A stretch of DNA of 64,000 nt from Marisa cornuarietis. Lineage: Eukaryota; Mollusca; Gastropoda; Architaenioglossa; Ampullariidae. Below, one piece after another: positions 22,101 to 32,700 of this stretch (the first letter of the stretch is position 1; each line of letters begins with the position of its first letter). A program made the position numbers and the translations under genes. The notes beneath the pieces are model-generated. The model searched no databases. It was given only the letters and a program-made list of their open reading frames with translations, and was not told the origin of the DNA. The stretch lies in NCBI GenBank assembly GCA_004794655.1, contig SMMW01000016.1, forward strand, positions 1-64,000, given 5' to 3'.

Positions 22101-23304
22101 CTACCTTTTCTGGAGTTTCTAAATAAGGATGAAAAGAAAACAGCATTTTGAACCCAGTTTTTACAACTGTATTGTCTGAAATAAACAGCAGGCGCAGTGA
22201 AGAGTTAAAAACTCGAGGCGTGACGTATTCGGCTCCACATTTCTTCCAGACCTCGGTTTCAACTTCGGTGTCAACTTTGATGAGTTTTAAATAATCATAT
22301 AAGCAGTTCTCATGCATCTCGAGGTCTATCCGTGCAAAGCTAATCATGACCTTGTGTTCTGAGGGTGGAGTGATAGTCGTAGAACCGTTAAAATAATTCG
22401 GGTACTCCATAATCCCGTCATAGCCTGGTGACGTCACGTACCCCAATTTTGATGACATGTTTACAACGAGAAGATTTTGTCTCCAATTTTCAACTGTGGT
22501 ATTGAAGCGAAATTTAATGTCTAGTGGACCATTTGGCATTTTCACAGGTAAGTTGTTATCGAATATAAAACGTAATACATTAGTTAAAGAAAAGGCGACT
22601 GGCGGGAGAAGGCCGCTGACACCGCACAAAGCTGCGAGTGAGAAGCTTTGGTTGTAATCGAGAATTTGAAGTATGCCGTATTGTTCACACAATGACTGGT
22701 CCCCGCTATGATATCTGTCAAACTCGACAGTCATGAACTTTCCCACTGGCACCGCGATATTCCACGTGCACGTTAGTGGAGATGCGTTGCTTTCTAAAAC
22801 GAATACCTCCACCATCCCGTCAGTTGCAAATATTGTCTCAGTCTTTTGCGAATGTTGGCAAGACTCAATATTTATGCGAAATTTACCTGGACCTATTTGC
22901 TCTATGTATGAACGAGTGTTACTTACAACTGATTCTGTGAACCCCCATCCTTCCAGCCTGCGTCCGGTAGTTCCATAGGTTTTGAGTCCGTAAGTTGTAA
23001 AATCTGTGTTTGGGTATTCTGCAGTCAGTCTAGAAATCGTATCAGGTGGAGCCTCAGTAATTATTTGCGTTGAAGAATAAACATGGTTTTCGACATTTTT
23101 CGCAGTAGCATTAAAAGTCTTACCATCTCCTGAAAGTGATACTTCCTGTTCGTTTAAAACTGTTGTTTGACTGATATCAGTACCGACATACATCTGTGTA
23201 ACCAAAGACGTATTAGAAACCGTTTTCTGACTGTAGCTCTCGTTTGTTTCGAGATCCTGATTTCCTTGAGTGAAAATTACACAAAGGAAAAGTACGATGT
23301 ACAT
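19168..23304 (-). CDS. Alpha-1: CUB/C-type lectin/LDLa/LRR G-protein-coupled receptor, intact
   Basis: One uninterrupted frame of 1378 codons, with no intron needed. Order by residue: signal peptide 1-15; Ser/Thr/Asn-rich linker to about 148; CUB-like 149-268; CUB 288-393 (TSPGYDG, CLYDYLKL); LDLa-like 408-437; C-type-lectin-like 444-577 (WIDGTMAYY, with EPTD where Ca-binding lectins have EPN); LDLa at about 650-680, 683-716, 750-787 and 790-826 (DGSDERFC, DQSDEYC-like ends); Cys cap and leucine-rich repeats 829-1053; seven helices 1058-1333 with GN in TM1, LDRF after TM3, and NPFLY in TM7. The family is the LGR/relaxin-receptor/GRL101 group of rhodopsin-class GPCRs, which signal through G proteins at the plasma membrane. 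The CUB and lectin modules suggest binding of a glycan or protein ligand, but the ligand is unknown. Start choice: signal peptide, A at -3, and the same ATG in all paralogues. The tail is about 43 residues shorter than in beta copies. Confidence 0.93.
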   Translation of the reverse strand: MYIVLFLCVIFTQGNQDLETNESYSQKTVSNTSLVTQMYVGTDISQTTVLNEQEVSLSGDGKTFNATAKNVENHVYSSTQIITEAPPDTISRLTAEYPNTDFTTYGLKTYGTTGRRLEGWGFTESVVSNTRSYIEQIGPGKFRINIESCQHSQKTETIFATDGMVEVFVLESNASPLTCTWNIAVPVGKFMTVEFDRYHSGDQSLCEQYGILQILDYNQSFSLAALCGVSGLLPPVAFSLTNVLRFIFDNNLPVKMPNGPLDIKFRFNTTVENWRQNLLVVNMSSKLGYVTSPGYDGIMEYPNYFNGSTTITPPSEHKVMISFARIDLEMHENCLYDYLKLIKVDTEVETEVWKKCGAEYVTPRVFNSSLRLLFISDNTVVKTGFKMLFSFHPYLETPEKVDASNFNCSVPYYRTFKDHLHCNLDRECQGGEDEVSCPYTNQSCGDGFIDGENKCYLIENQTKNIAWNKALTMCHSYGQQLVTLKTQQEWRDFQKVLNYSKRSAHLYVGLYSKQGLDSDLMYENVAQWIDGTMAYYVQVNEPTDFFESSVCFLFQSGYTVKLSFVKCDQNYTVRLWCESPKNNTNQTPQTPPTYSVIKDTQDSIQNVSFMKCFNKQISVDFLSCAKESYCNIEHYISYCEIPGKERLPMFNCDNTQTIPYTLVCDHRSNCVDGSDERFCKFPLCEEFTCRNHQCVSKYHVCDKIPHCLDHSDEYCLFSFQNIKSTLAPPAIINLVSETQFAITPLNASQSCPDTYFRCSDEDYCLPVFMRCNGVYDCLNKQDETNCETYTCPGLYRCYSSSVCLYPSHVCDGVFQCPQQDDERFCQLTCPQDSCTCQGHAFVCSSVFNVSEYPDIRYLDASETGLTYESVENNIYLVSLILRNCRLVSLSNLLLPNLQILDLGDNLLTSIEMSVFLSLKNLRYMILSGNPLLSPIITHSTTVHRNLIHFDLSFSRLKTYDKELLKNFPEIKYLNLSNSPINILVEDAFSTTPLIQSLDLRGCPVESFSETVLTDLKFLLVMYSENYKMCCPAMLPKLFNVKNCFTTMDEISSCEDLLQSNVYRIFLWVFCLLALVGNAGSFVSRFLLNNQASYSVFVINLNFSDFVMGIYLAIIGVADQVFRGNYLRHDTKWKTSPLCHVAGFLCLLSTEVSAFIICLITLDRFLVLRFPFSRVRFKKNSAALACCSTWMVGLVLAAVPLLPMTSHWDFYSQTGICVPLPITRKSFGGHSYTFGIVIVLNFILFVLIAVGQLIIYHSVRSNSLSTSSNKNSADLAVARRLTSVVVSSFLCFFPVALLGLMAASGTPIPGEVNVAMVIFVLPFNAALNPFLYTFNTVMEKRRRASEMRLLKRLEARGHSEVLSLHNTRQVKVTNMAEIR

Positions 23305-24121
23305 TATTGTTATTCATACATGTGGTCTTACAAGGCGTCGTTCTTTTTTCTTTTGCACAAGGACTGTTTGGAATCTCTTTGCGTTGGCGGCTCTGTGTTT
23401 AAACTCGTCACTTCACCTCAGTCTGTATCACTATACCTCACTGTCCAAACTTATAAGTCTAATGCCTTTGTTTCCTCGTGTCTCTCAGTTCGGGACTCCA
23501 TCCACCTTGAATCCACCCCTTATATACATTTGTTTTAGCTAATTGGTTTTATCTTAATAGGTGTGGAAATGTGTAGGGGTTTAATTTACACTTCTTGCCC
23601 TTTTGATTTTATTTGCTCACTACTATTTTTCATTCGGTTTTGTAAAGAGCATACTTATAAAAATAATAACTTTTACGAGAGTTTATGAAGAGGAAGATAT
23701 TTCTGTTTTCCATTTTTCCCTTCAACTTCACATAAATAGAAGCTTTTAGAATGAAAATGTTGTGAAGTATTTCCAGAATAGTTCTTAAGCTTTATTTTTT
23801 CCGTCAAAACAGAATTTATTTGTGCCATTACCTAGATTTCTATGAGTTTAGAGATGTTTATCTTCAGCTAACGCATAATTATTTTTTGTTGTTTTAGAGA
23901 AAATTGTATCTCTTTCAGTAACTTAAGGCAAGCACGGGATATAACAAGTCTACTTTAAAGGAGGCAGACTAGACATACCGATCGTGCTCTAAGTATGTGA
24001 CACGGTGTTGCTGCTTGCCGATAAGTGGGCAATCCAGGCATTCGACAACTGCCTGAGGCACCTGCGCCCGATAAAGTACAGGAAAACGTACAACCATTTC
24101 TGAGGCGGTTCATCGTCAGTA

Positions 24122-24125
<4 letters not shown>
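23305..24125. repeat. Alpha-1 upstream block
   Basis: The 5' flank of alpha-1, homologous to the upstream blocks of the other receptors but lacking about 240 bp found between start and TATA motif in the beta copies. No gene is seen in it. Confidence 0.7.
23519..23526 (-). promoter_or_regulatory. TATA box of alpha-1
   Basis: The minus strand reads TGTATATAAGGGG, 215-222 bp upstream of the start codon, in a context conserved with alpha-2 and beta-0. Confidence 0.65.

Positions 24126-24201
<76 letters not shown>
24126..24201. repeat. (CA)n microsatellite
   Basis: About 76 bp of pure CA. The paralogous site at 52096-52137 has about 42 bp. Confidence 0.95.
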
Positions 24202-24205
<4 letters not shown>

Positions 24206-24739
24206 TGTTAAGCAATGACAATCACACACATGCGGAAAAGCAAACACAGGACACACAAAGGCAATTGTACAACAGCGACTTTAATTGTATCGTTTTCATA
24301 GTTTCTCTTTCATGGTCAACCAGTCAAGTCTTTATGGCCTCAAGCTATACAGCTGACGACAAAATGCTTTTGTTTGCTTGTCCAGGATACTCAAGAGCTA
24401 AAGCAGTCGCACTGTCTTACACTCACGTTGATGGAGTGATGGTGAAGTAGCTGGCGCCAGCCATTGTCTAAGATTTATTTGTGGAGGGTTCAATAACCGG
24501 CCATACTAGCCATGCCCATTTATCTCTGTAGATCTGTGTAGCGTTTCCAGAAGAACATTGGCTTTTCAGCTAGGCACACGATGGACATCACAAAAATGGT
24601 TTATTGCAGCTCATTTTTACAAAGCTCTAGCATAAACACAAACAGGCACGATCACAAAGAAACAAAATTAATAATCACAAACTTTGTAAGGGTGTTTCCC
24701 AGCATTATGGCAGTCGTGTAAGTATCATCGGTCCACAAG
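24202..24739. other. Non-coding spacer
   Basis: Homologous to 10790-10850 plus 16560-16880 of copy A and to 44130-44560 of copy B. No gene is seen. Confidence 0.55.
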
Positions 24740-25080
24740 TTCTATGCTTAATAAGAAAAAAGAATATAATATTCTTGGTGAAGAGCAAGTGGGATTCGTA
24801 ATGGGGAATCACAGCACAATAGAACACCTATTTATCTTGATAGAATTTATGCAGAAGTAGTGATTTAATCACATACACCGCATGAAGCCTTCATCGTTTT
24901 TCAGAGAGAGTTTCGATTCCGTAACGAAAGAAAAACGTTTAGCAGAAACATAGTATGTATGACAAAAAATGTGTATGAAAATATGAAAGCCAGAGTACAG
25001 GTTGTGGGAAACTAAATGTTGTATTTGCCCAATGGTCTTAAGCAAAGGGGTGTCATGAACTATAGCAGGTCGTCTATTGT
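24740..25080 (+). mobile_element. Old reverse-transcriptase relic, short spacer 1
   Basis: The plus strand reads NILGEEQVGFVMGNHSTIEH from about 24768, then LFILIEFMQK. This is the best-preserved EEQxGFRxG block among the six relics. FRFRNERKTF-like text and NGLKQRGVM follow with frame changes. It is a LINE RT fragment, inactive. Confidence 0.65.
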
Positions 25081-25830
25081 TTCGTGTACGAGTTGTGTCC
25101 TGCGTCTTTGTGTGCGTCGTTCGGACTACGTTGTTCTTAAGAAAAAAAAGACGACATAGAGAAGCAGTTAAACATGTCTGCGAGAAACCTCAAAAGAGAG
25201 GATCGGTCGAAAACTATCTGTGAACAACGAAGGAATAACATTCAGATTCTACCATCCGATGGACGAACTGTGTTGTCGACGTCTTCATGCTGCTTCTTAG
25301 ACACTGTATTGCGGACATCCTCCTTTCTGACACCTGTCTTCACTCTCCATCTCTGTCACTTTAGCTGAAGGTCAAACGTCTCGATTGTTCATCTTATCTA
25401 GAACTGAGGATCAACAGACGCGCTTTCCTCCACCTTCATCTGCGGGGGCTTGTCAAAGTGTTGTTTATTTGAAATTCGTCCTACGCATGCGAGAGTTAGG
25501 ACTTATTTGATTCACCGATTTGCAGTCGTGTTCTCTCCGTTTTAAACGATTAAATAAATGAAACTAAATAAAAAGGAATAACAAGAAATAAATCTCTCAC
25601 TTGAAACAAGGAAAGTAAAAAAGAATCCTTTATTAGTGTAAAGTAAACTTCTTCCAAATTATTTAAGTGTACGATCAGATAAATGTGCCGTTAGAATGAA
25701 GTTCCCGGCCAGTTAGTTTAGTTTACCTCATCGGCATATACGTGAATACATTGCTAGACGTTGCTAGGTGATGGTGACAACCAGCAGAACAAGTAGAGAT
25801 TGGTCTGGGCCTTTTCTGAAATTCATGACT
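25081..25830. other. Non-coding spacer
   Basis: It aligns with 53540-54296 in short spacer 2. The frame beginning MSARNLK (about 25174) has a counterpart MSARSVK near 53650 but ends differently. No gene is supported. Confidence 0.5.
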
Positions 25831-26851
25831 GTCACACACACACACACACACACACTGACAGGATCAAACGCACGCACTCACCCTGTCAGTCGGACATTTG
25901 CGCATTCTTTCCTTCCAACATAAACAAAACTCCATTTGTCCTTACGCCAACCCTGTCACATTTAATAACCCCATTCCCATATTTCTTGCACACACTCTCG
26001 CTTTCTTAAAAAAAATTGCAACCCCCTCATACATTCACTAACACACACTCATACCCTTGCTCTAGACAATAAAACAAATAGTAAATACATCCACCCACTA
26101 TAATGTCAAACCGAGGCGGCCAGCCACCAACACTGTCACTACTCACTGTTGTTCTCATTCAGTGATGAGTCGTAGAAACAAATGTGTCCGTTTCTCGGCA
26201 TCAGGAGGTCTAGCCCCCACTCCACTCCTCTCTTGTAGAGTCCCCACGTCGGCACTGGGGTCGACGGGTGTTTTCTCACTTCACGTCGGCACTGGGGTCG
26301 ACGGGTTTTTTTCTCACTTCACGTCGGCACTGGGGTCGACGGGTGTTTTCTCACTTCACATCGGCACTGGGGTCGACGGGTTTTTTTTCTCACTTCACGT
26401 CGGCACTGGGGTCGACGGGTGTTTTCTCACTTCACATCGGCACTGGGGTCGACGGGTGTTTTCTCACTTCACGTCGGCACTGGGGTCTACGGGTGTTTTC
26501 TCACTTCACATCGGCACTGGGGTCGACGGGTGTTTTCTCACTTCACGTCGGCACTGGGGTCGACGGGTGATTTCTCACTTCACGTCGGCACTGGGGTCGA
26601 CGGGTGTTTACTCGACGGGATGTTTTCTCACTCGCAATGTGTCTGGGCACCTCTCGTTTCCGCCTCGGTTCGAAAAAGCAAGCCCCCTATCTTGGCGGCC
26701 GCCTTCTATATATCCTACCCATTCATCCTTTTTTAACCTTCCATTCAACTACAACTCACAACGACCAACCCGTGCATCCCGCTTTATCAACACGCTCACT
26801 ACACTTGCTCGCATTCTCTCGTGCTTTCATTCATGTCACCTATCCGTGACA
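25831..26851. mobile_element. 1-kb insertion with short inverted ends carrying a minisatellite
   Basis: Flanked by ATGACT at 25825-25830 and 26852-26857. The paralogous spacer has a single ATGATT at 54291-54296 followed by the same CCTGAC text, so this is an empty/filled site pair. The insert begins GTCACACAC and ends CCGTGAC(A), giving short inverted ends GTCAC/GTGAC. There is no coding capacity beyond repeat-driven frames. It is probably a non-autonomous DNA element, class unknown. Confidence 0.6.
26247..26613. repeat. 37-bp minisatellite, about 10 units
   Basis: The unit starts CGTCGGCACTGGGGTCGACG and ends TTCTCACTTCA. Ten copies of GGCACTGGGG are counted. Middle units alternate between CACGTCGG and CACATCGG, suggesting a dimer as the later unit of expansion. 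Because 37 is not a multiple of three, all three frames stay open and read rotations of the same peptide. Confidence 0.92.
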
Positions 26852-26857
26852 ATGACT

Positions 26858-28684
26858 CCTGACAATTTGTGTGTATTGTGTTCGGTAAGAAGACATTAAA
26901 TAACGTTTGTCACTCAACAACTGATTGAGCACTAACGTCTTTAAAGAGTTTAGAAACGTGATGTGAAACCTTTCGGGCATCTCTGTTGTCATCTGTTTGT
27001 TTGATAGAACTATGCCGATTAGTTTATCTAGTGAGTTACTTTACATTGTAGATAGAGATAAGTCGTATAATTTATTAACAGAAATCCTGTTTTTCTTTCA
27101 TTAAGGTTTAAAGACATATCACAAGAAATTACTTTCAATGTTTAACATACGCATAACCATCGTGACAACAGTCAATGAGAGCATATTATCCAACAGACTT
27201 TGACATAGGGAAATATCATTCTCCAACTGATTTAATGCTATACAGCATCATCCTCTTTTTAAATTAAGTCTACATTACCTTCATCGCATCATTGTTTAGT
27301 TAGCTTACAGCAACACGACACCTTCGAGATTTGTAGGCAGAGATTAGTCGTATAAGTAGTTGTAATTAACGAAAAGAAATCATTTTTATCCGTCTCATCC
27401 ATTTTGTTAAGGATTAAAGACAGAGCACAAAGTTTTAATTTAAATATTTATAATACGCATTACCACTGTGTCCCATCAAATAATCACTGACAACATGTAA
27501 TGCAGCAGCCTTTCACATTTTGAAATAGTATTCTTTGGAAACTCATTTCACGCTTCACAGCATCATCTTGTTTAAATTAAGTCTACATTACTTTCATCTG
27601 ATCATTGCTTAGTCAGCTTCCAGCAGTCACTTACTTTACAAAACCTTACCTCTTACAGTAATAGAAGAAACCCCTTGCCCTCATATCGAGCTATTTTTAA
27701 CAGTACGATTAGATTATAGTAAATTGGTTTGAAAGGATTTAGACAGATTGGGCCGAAAAAGTCTGCATACTACTACCGATTAACTAAGTAAAAAATATAT
27801 AGTTTCAAGCTTAACAGAAACACGTATCATACCACTTCTTTTTATTGCTCTACTTCTAGAAAGACAAGAACCAGTAACAAATGATGTTTTGATTAAGGGA
27901 AGTGACTATATCAAACCGTCATAATATTCCCAGAGCTGCGCAATTTAACGAATAGTAGGTTCACCAGTGGGTTTCTGACTAAGGATGCCTATCATTAAAC
28001 CGCCTTAGTAACGGTTAGTTGGATTAAAATCCTGAAGCACATGCCATCCGCCCGCCATCATAACATTTGAAACAAATGCGAGGAATCATAGCTTTTCACC
28101 TTTAGAAACGTTAGTAATACTCATAAAAGATTGAAGGACTAAATCTTTCTGTTTACATGTGAAACTTTTATTGATATATATATATATATATTCCCATTAG
28201 TGCTTTGCTTAGCATTAGATGATCACCTATAGTAGCACAATTGTTTTTATGTTATTGTTTTTCTTGTTTTTGAAGCTAGCAAGTAATCGCCATTTTAAAA
28301 CTATGAATATCACTAGGGCTCAATGGCCTGTGAACGGTGTACAAAGCCACAATATTTAAAATTATTATCGTTTTGATTGCACAAAAGAGACGAGAAGTTT
28401 TATTTTTAAACATTCATTATATGATCTCAGCCACTATAATCATGTACGCAAATTTTAAGGAACCCGCATAACAAAAAGTGTACGCAAACCTCCTCCAGTG
28501 TTGTCTCTATTCACAGTGCACGGCAATATTGTGGATTTTTCGATAATAATTACATAGAAATAATAACCTCCCTACACACCAAATATCAATGTGTTTAAAG
28601 TGTTCCCAATCTGTGCGCCTGTTTCAAAATCTAAACCAGAGATTATGACTTACTTACAAAAAAATTCTTGGAAAAATTTTTCAG
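26858..28684. repeat. Receptor downstream block of beta-1
   Basis: A non-coding region homologous to 17601-19167, 45590-47136 and 54450-56405. It contains a TA repeat near 28171-28190 and CATAACATTTGAAAC at about 28059. An internal partial repeat exists: the text with GCAGAGATTAGTCGTATAA and the preceding text around 27000-27330 are two related sections. Confidence 0.6.
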
Positions 28685-29692
28685 GGATCGTGGATATAGC
28701 TCTGACTGGTTGAGAGTGTGCAGTGTGCTGAAAACGAAAAAGCGTGTGACTTAAGGAATGTTAGAAATGGAGTTAGCCCCCTTGTTTGTTTTAAGCAGCA
28801 GGGATAGTGGCCCTTGAATGTACGTTTGGAGTATGGTTTAGGACGCATGACGTAAAAGGAGGAAGGATGTCAGGTGTCGTGTAGGAGATTGGAAGAAAGA
28901 GATCGTCTGGATGGGATGTACCGGTGTGTGAGAGGTTGGAGAAAAAGAAAAGGTCGTCTGCGTCCGGAGGATTGCATTGCTATGTGTTTGAAGAGATTTC
29001 CCAGTTGCTGTATCTGCTGGTGGATTCTGATAATCGGAGTATTGCTGGTGTTTGAAGAGTTTCCCCAGTTTCTGTGTGTCTGCTGGAGGATTCTGTTGTT
29101 GGGAGTAATTGTTGTGTGCTTTTGAGATTTGCAATGCTGTGTATTTCTGTATAGTTTCAAGGAGGAGTATTTCAGGCAAGTTTATATCTGTGATTGCGTG
29201 TGTTCTGACCGGACATTGACAGTGTCTTTTGGTCATTTACTTTCTGAGAAACTGTTGGTGAACATTGGAAGGAAGTTCGACTAATAGAAAGGAGAGATGT
29301 TTAGCGCCGATTGATCGGAAGGTTGAGAGACATCTACGTTGTTGAAAGGATATTCCTGCTTGATTATTGTCATATATTAATCCCTGCTTGTTGTCATATA
29401 GTGATTAGAGATATTTTTATTATTAGAAGGGTTTACGTAGACATTAATTAGTTGCGAGATATGTTGATGTAAAATTTATTTGAAACTCGGTGAGAGTGGA
29501 AAAAATGTTTGGAATATTTGAATTGTGAGGTTACCTTTAGAAGACAAACACGACCCCCCGAAGAATTATAGGGATATAGGAACCCACGTACAGGTCTTTA
29601 TAATTTGTTGCGTGAAAGAGCACGTGAGGAACGCCGTGCGGACAGTGAGTGTTGTATGTCACCCGTCCGCACGTCCCGTGTGTTCCTGACAG
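28685..29692. mobile_element. About 1-kb insertion next to beta-1, class unknown
   Basis: The paralogous spacers run straight from ...TCAGACAG-type text into GAAAAC, whereas this spacer has about 1 kb extra. Inside are two units of a repeat of about 60 bp with GTTTGAAGAG and TCTGCTGG (about 28985-29110). Near the right end is an inverted repeat, GTGCGGAC (29636-29643) with GTCCGCAC (29665-29672). The exact ends and target duplication are unclear. Frames in it are short and repeat-driven. Confidence 0.5.
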
Positions 29693-29740
29693 CCGAAAAC
29701 ATTAATACCAAAATAAAATTGTCCGGTCTTAGTCAAATCG

Positions 29741-32700
29741 TTATCCTTCAGGATAATCAGTCAAAGAAGCGATTTTGTTTTGCTTATTTAGACTGTTCAT
29801 CACGTGCATTATGATGTCACGGGTCAAAACCTTCTCTTCGATCCATACCTTAATCTGTTTAAAAACAATGTCTCTGAACGCCCTAATGTTGGTGGCCTTG
29901 ACCTGCCTAGTGTTGTGGAGCCAGAAAACTTCACTGTGACCGCGGGACTCGAGGCGGTTTACCAGACGCAACTCCGCGGCCTGCCGACGCTTCTCCATCA
30001 CCGTGTTGAAAGTGTACAGGAACGGATTGAGGGCGGCGTTAAAAGGTAAGACAAAGATTGCCATGGCAACGTTCACTTCACCGGGAACAGAGGTGCCTGA
30101 GGCGTCCAACATGCCCATGAAGGCGACAGGGAAGAAGCAGAAGAAACTGGACACAACGACTGAGGTCAGGCGGCGCGCCACGGCGGTGTTTTTGTTTTTA
30201 GTGACCGACGGCGATAAGAACGAAGAGAGCAAAGTTGAGGACTATGACAATGCCAAACGAGTAGTTATGTCCCCCGAAACTCTTTCGTGTGATGGGAAGC
30301 GGCACACAAATGCCGGTCTGACTGTAGAAATCCCAGTGTGACGTCATGGGAAGAAGAGGAACAGCCGCCAGAACAACACCAACCACCCACGCGGAGCAAC
30401 ACGCTAGTGTGGCGGAGTGTTTTTTGAAGCGAACTCTACTAAAGGGAAACCGCACCACCATAAAACGGTCCAAGGTGATTAGGCAGATTATTAAGGCTGA
30501 CACCTCAGAGGATAACAGACACAGAAAGCCGGCCGCGTGACACAATGGACTGGTTTTCCATGTCGTATCGTGCCACAGGTACTTGTCACGATACACCTGG
30601 TCTGCCACACCAATAATCACCAAGTAAGTGCCCATCAAAAAATCAGCAAAGTTCAGATTGATCACGAATACATTATAGCTCGCCTGATTGTTAAGAAAGA
30701 ACCTAGAGACGAAACTCCCAGCGTTGCCCACCAGCGCTAAGAGACAAAAAACCCAGAGAAAAATGCGGTAGACGTTAGATTGTAGAAGGTCTTCACAAGA
30801 GGAAATTTCATCCATCGCCGTAAAACAGTTTTTGTCGTTAAACAGTTTTGGCAATATTGCCGGGCAACACAACTTGTAGTTCTCTGAATACATTATGAGG
30901 AGGGATTTCAAGTCTGTAAGAACGCTTTCTGAGAAAGATTCTACTGGGCAACCTCTCAAATCAAGGCTTTGAATCAAAGGCATTGTATTGAACGCATTTT
31001 CAATTACAAACTTAATTGGTGAATTGGAGATGCTCAGATATTTTATTTCTGGGAAATTCTTTAGTCGCTCGTTGTCATAGGTTTCCAAACGTGAAAAAGA
31101 CAAATCAATGTGTATCAGATTCCTATGAACTGTCGATGAATGTGTACTGATTAGTGAAATCAAAGGGTTTCCTGACAAGATCAGATACCGTAGGTTTTCC
31201 AGACTGAGGAAGATGGACATTTCTATGGACGTCAATAAATTGTGTTCAAGGTTTAAGATTTGTAAATTTGGTAATATTAAATTTGATAAAGAAACTAACC
31301 GACAGTTTCTAAGGTTGAGACTCACCAGATAGATATTGTTTTCCATACTGTCGTAAGTGATACCTGTTCCACTGGCATCTAAATACCGGATATTCGGGTA
31401 CCCACTGACATTGAATACGCTAGAACACACGAAGGCGAGACCTTGACATGTACAACTGTCTTGAGGACACGTCAGCTGACAGAACCTCTCGTCGTCCTGC
31501 TGCGGACACTGGAACACGCCGTCACACACGTGAGAGGGATGCAGGCAGACGGTGGAAGAGTAACAGCGGTACAGACCAGGGCAGGTGTAAGTCTCACAGT
31601 TGGTCTCGTCCTGTCGACCTGCACAGTCGTACACACCGTTACAGCGCATGAAGACAGGCAGGCAGTAGTCTTCATCACTACAGCGGAAATGAGTGTCGGG
31701 ACAAGACTGGGAGGTATTTAGAGGAGTGATCGCAAAACGTGTCTGGGAGACTAGGTTGATTATTGCTGGCGGAGCTAAGGTAGATTTTATATTACGTAAG
31801 CTGAATAAGCAATATTCATCAGAGCAATCTAGGCAGTGTTGAGTTTCGTCGCAGACATGTTGTCGGCTGACACACTGCTGATTTCTGCATGTAAATTCAT
31901 CGCACACAGAAAACTTGCAAAATTTCTCGTCTGAACCATCTCCACAGTCGGACCTGTGGTCGCAGAGAAGAGTGTAGGGAATCTTCTGTGTGTTGTCACA
32001 ATTAAACATGGGTAGCCGATCTTTTCCAGGAATCTCACAAAAAGAAATGGAGTGCTCGACATGACAGTTACTTTCTTTAGTGCACGAGAGAAATTCGACT
32101 GATATTTCTCTGTCTGAGCACTTCACGAACGAAATATTTTGCATAGTGTCCAGAGTGTCCTTGTTAACAGAATTCGAAGGCGGAGTCTGTGGTTTCTGGT
32201 TTGCATTGTTCTTTGGAGACTCGCACAAAAGTCTAACGGTGGTATTTTGGTTACATTTAACGAAAGAAAGTGTTATTGTGTAACCAGACTGCATCATGAA
32301 ACACGTCGAACTGTCAAAGTAACCAGTAGGTTCATTCACCTGTATGTAATGTGCCATAGTTCCATCGATCCACTGAAGAACATTTCCGTACATGAGGTCT
32401 TAATCTGAAACCCTCTATTATGTAAAGACCAACGTACAGGTTTGCCGATCTCTTGCTGTAATTTAAAATTTCTTGAAAGTTTCTCCACTCCTGTGGTGTT
32501 TTTAATGTTACCAGTTGTTGTCCGTATGAGTGGCAGATGGTTAATGCTGTATTCCAGGTTAGGTTTTTCGTTTGATTTTCAAACCTGTAACACTTGTTTT
32601 CCGCGTCTATCAAGCCGTCACCACACCTTTGGTTGATGTAAGGACATGATACTTCATCTTCCCCACCCTGACATTCTCTTTCCATGTTACAGTGCACGTG

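Noticed and set aside
23955..24221. Frames with CVCVCV or HTHTHT runs (also 51929-52138)
   Set aside because: Translations of the CA microsatellite.
26247..26613. Regularly spaced repeats considered as a CRISPR-like array
   Set aside because: The 37-bp units are directly contiguous with no unique spacers, and the context is a eukaryotic genome. It is a minisatellite.
26162..26899. Open frame of 245 codons with repeated TSALGSTGVFSLHVG peptide
   Set aside because: It is driven by the 37-bp minisatellite, which is open in all three frames. No start context, splice signals or domain.
30003..30341. Plus-strand frames opposite the receptor 3' ends (also 19076, 47072, 56437)
   Set aside because: They mirror the 7TM C-terminal coding sequence and break in step with receptor lesions rather than with their own frame.
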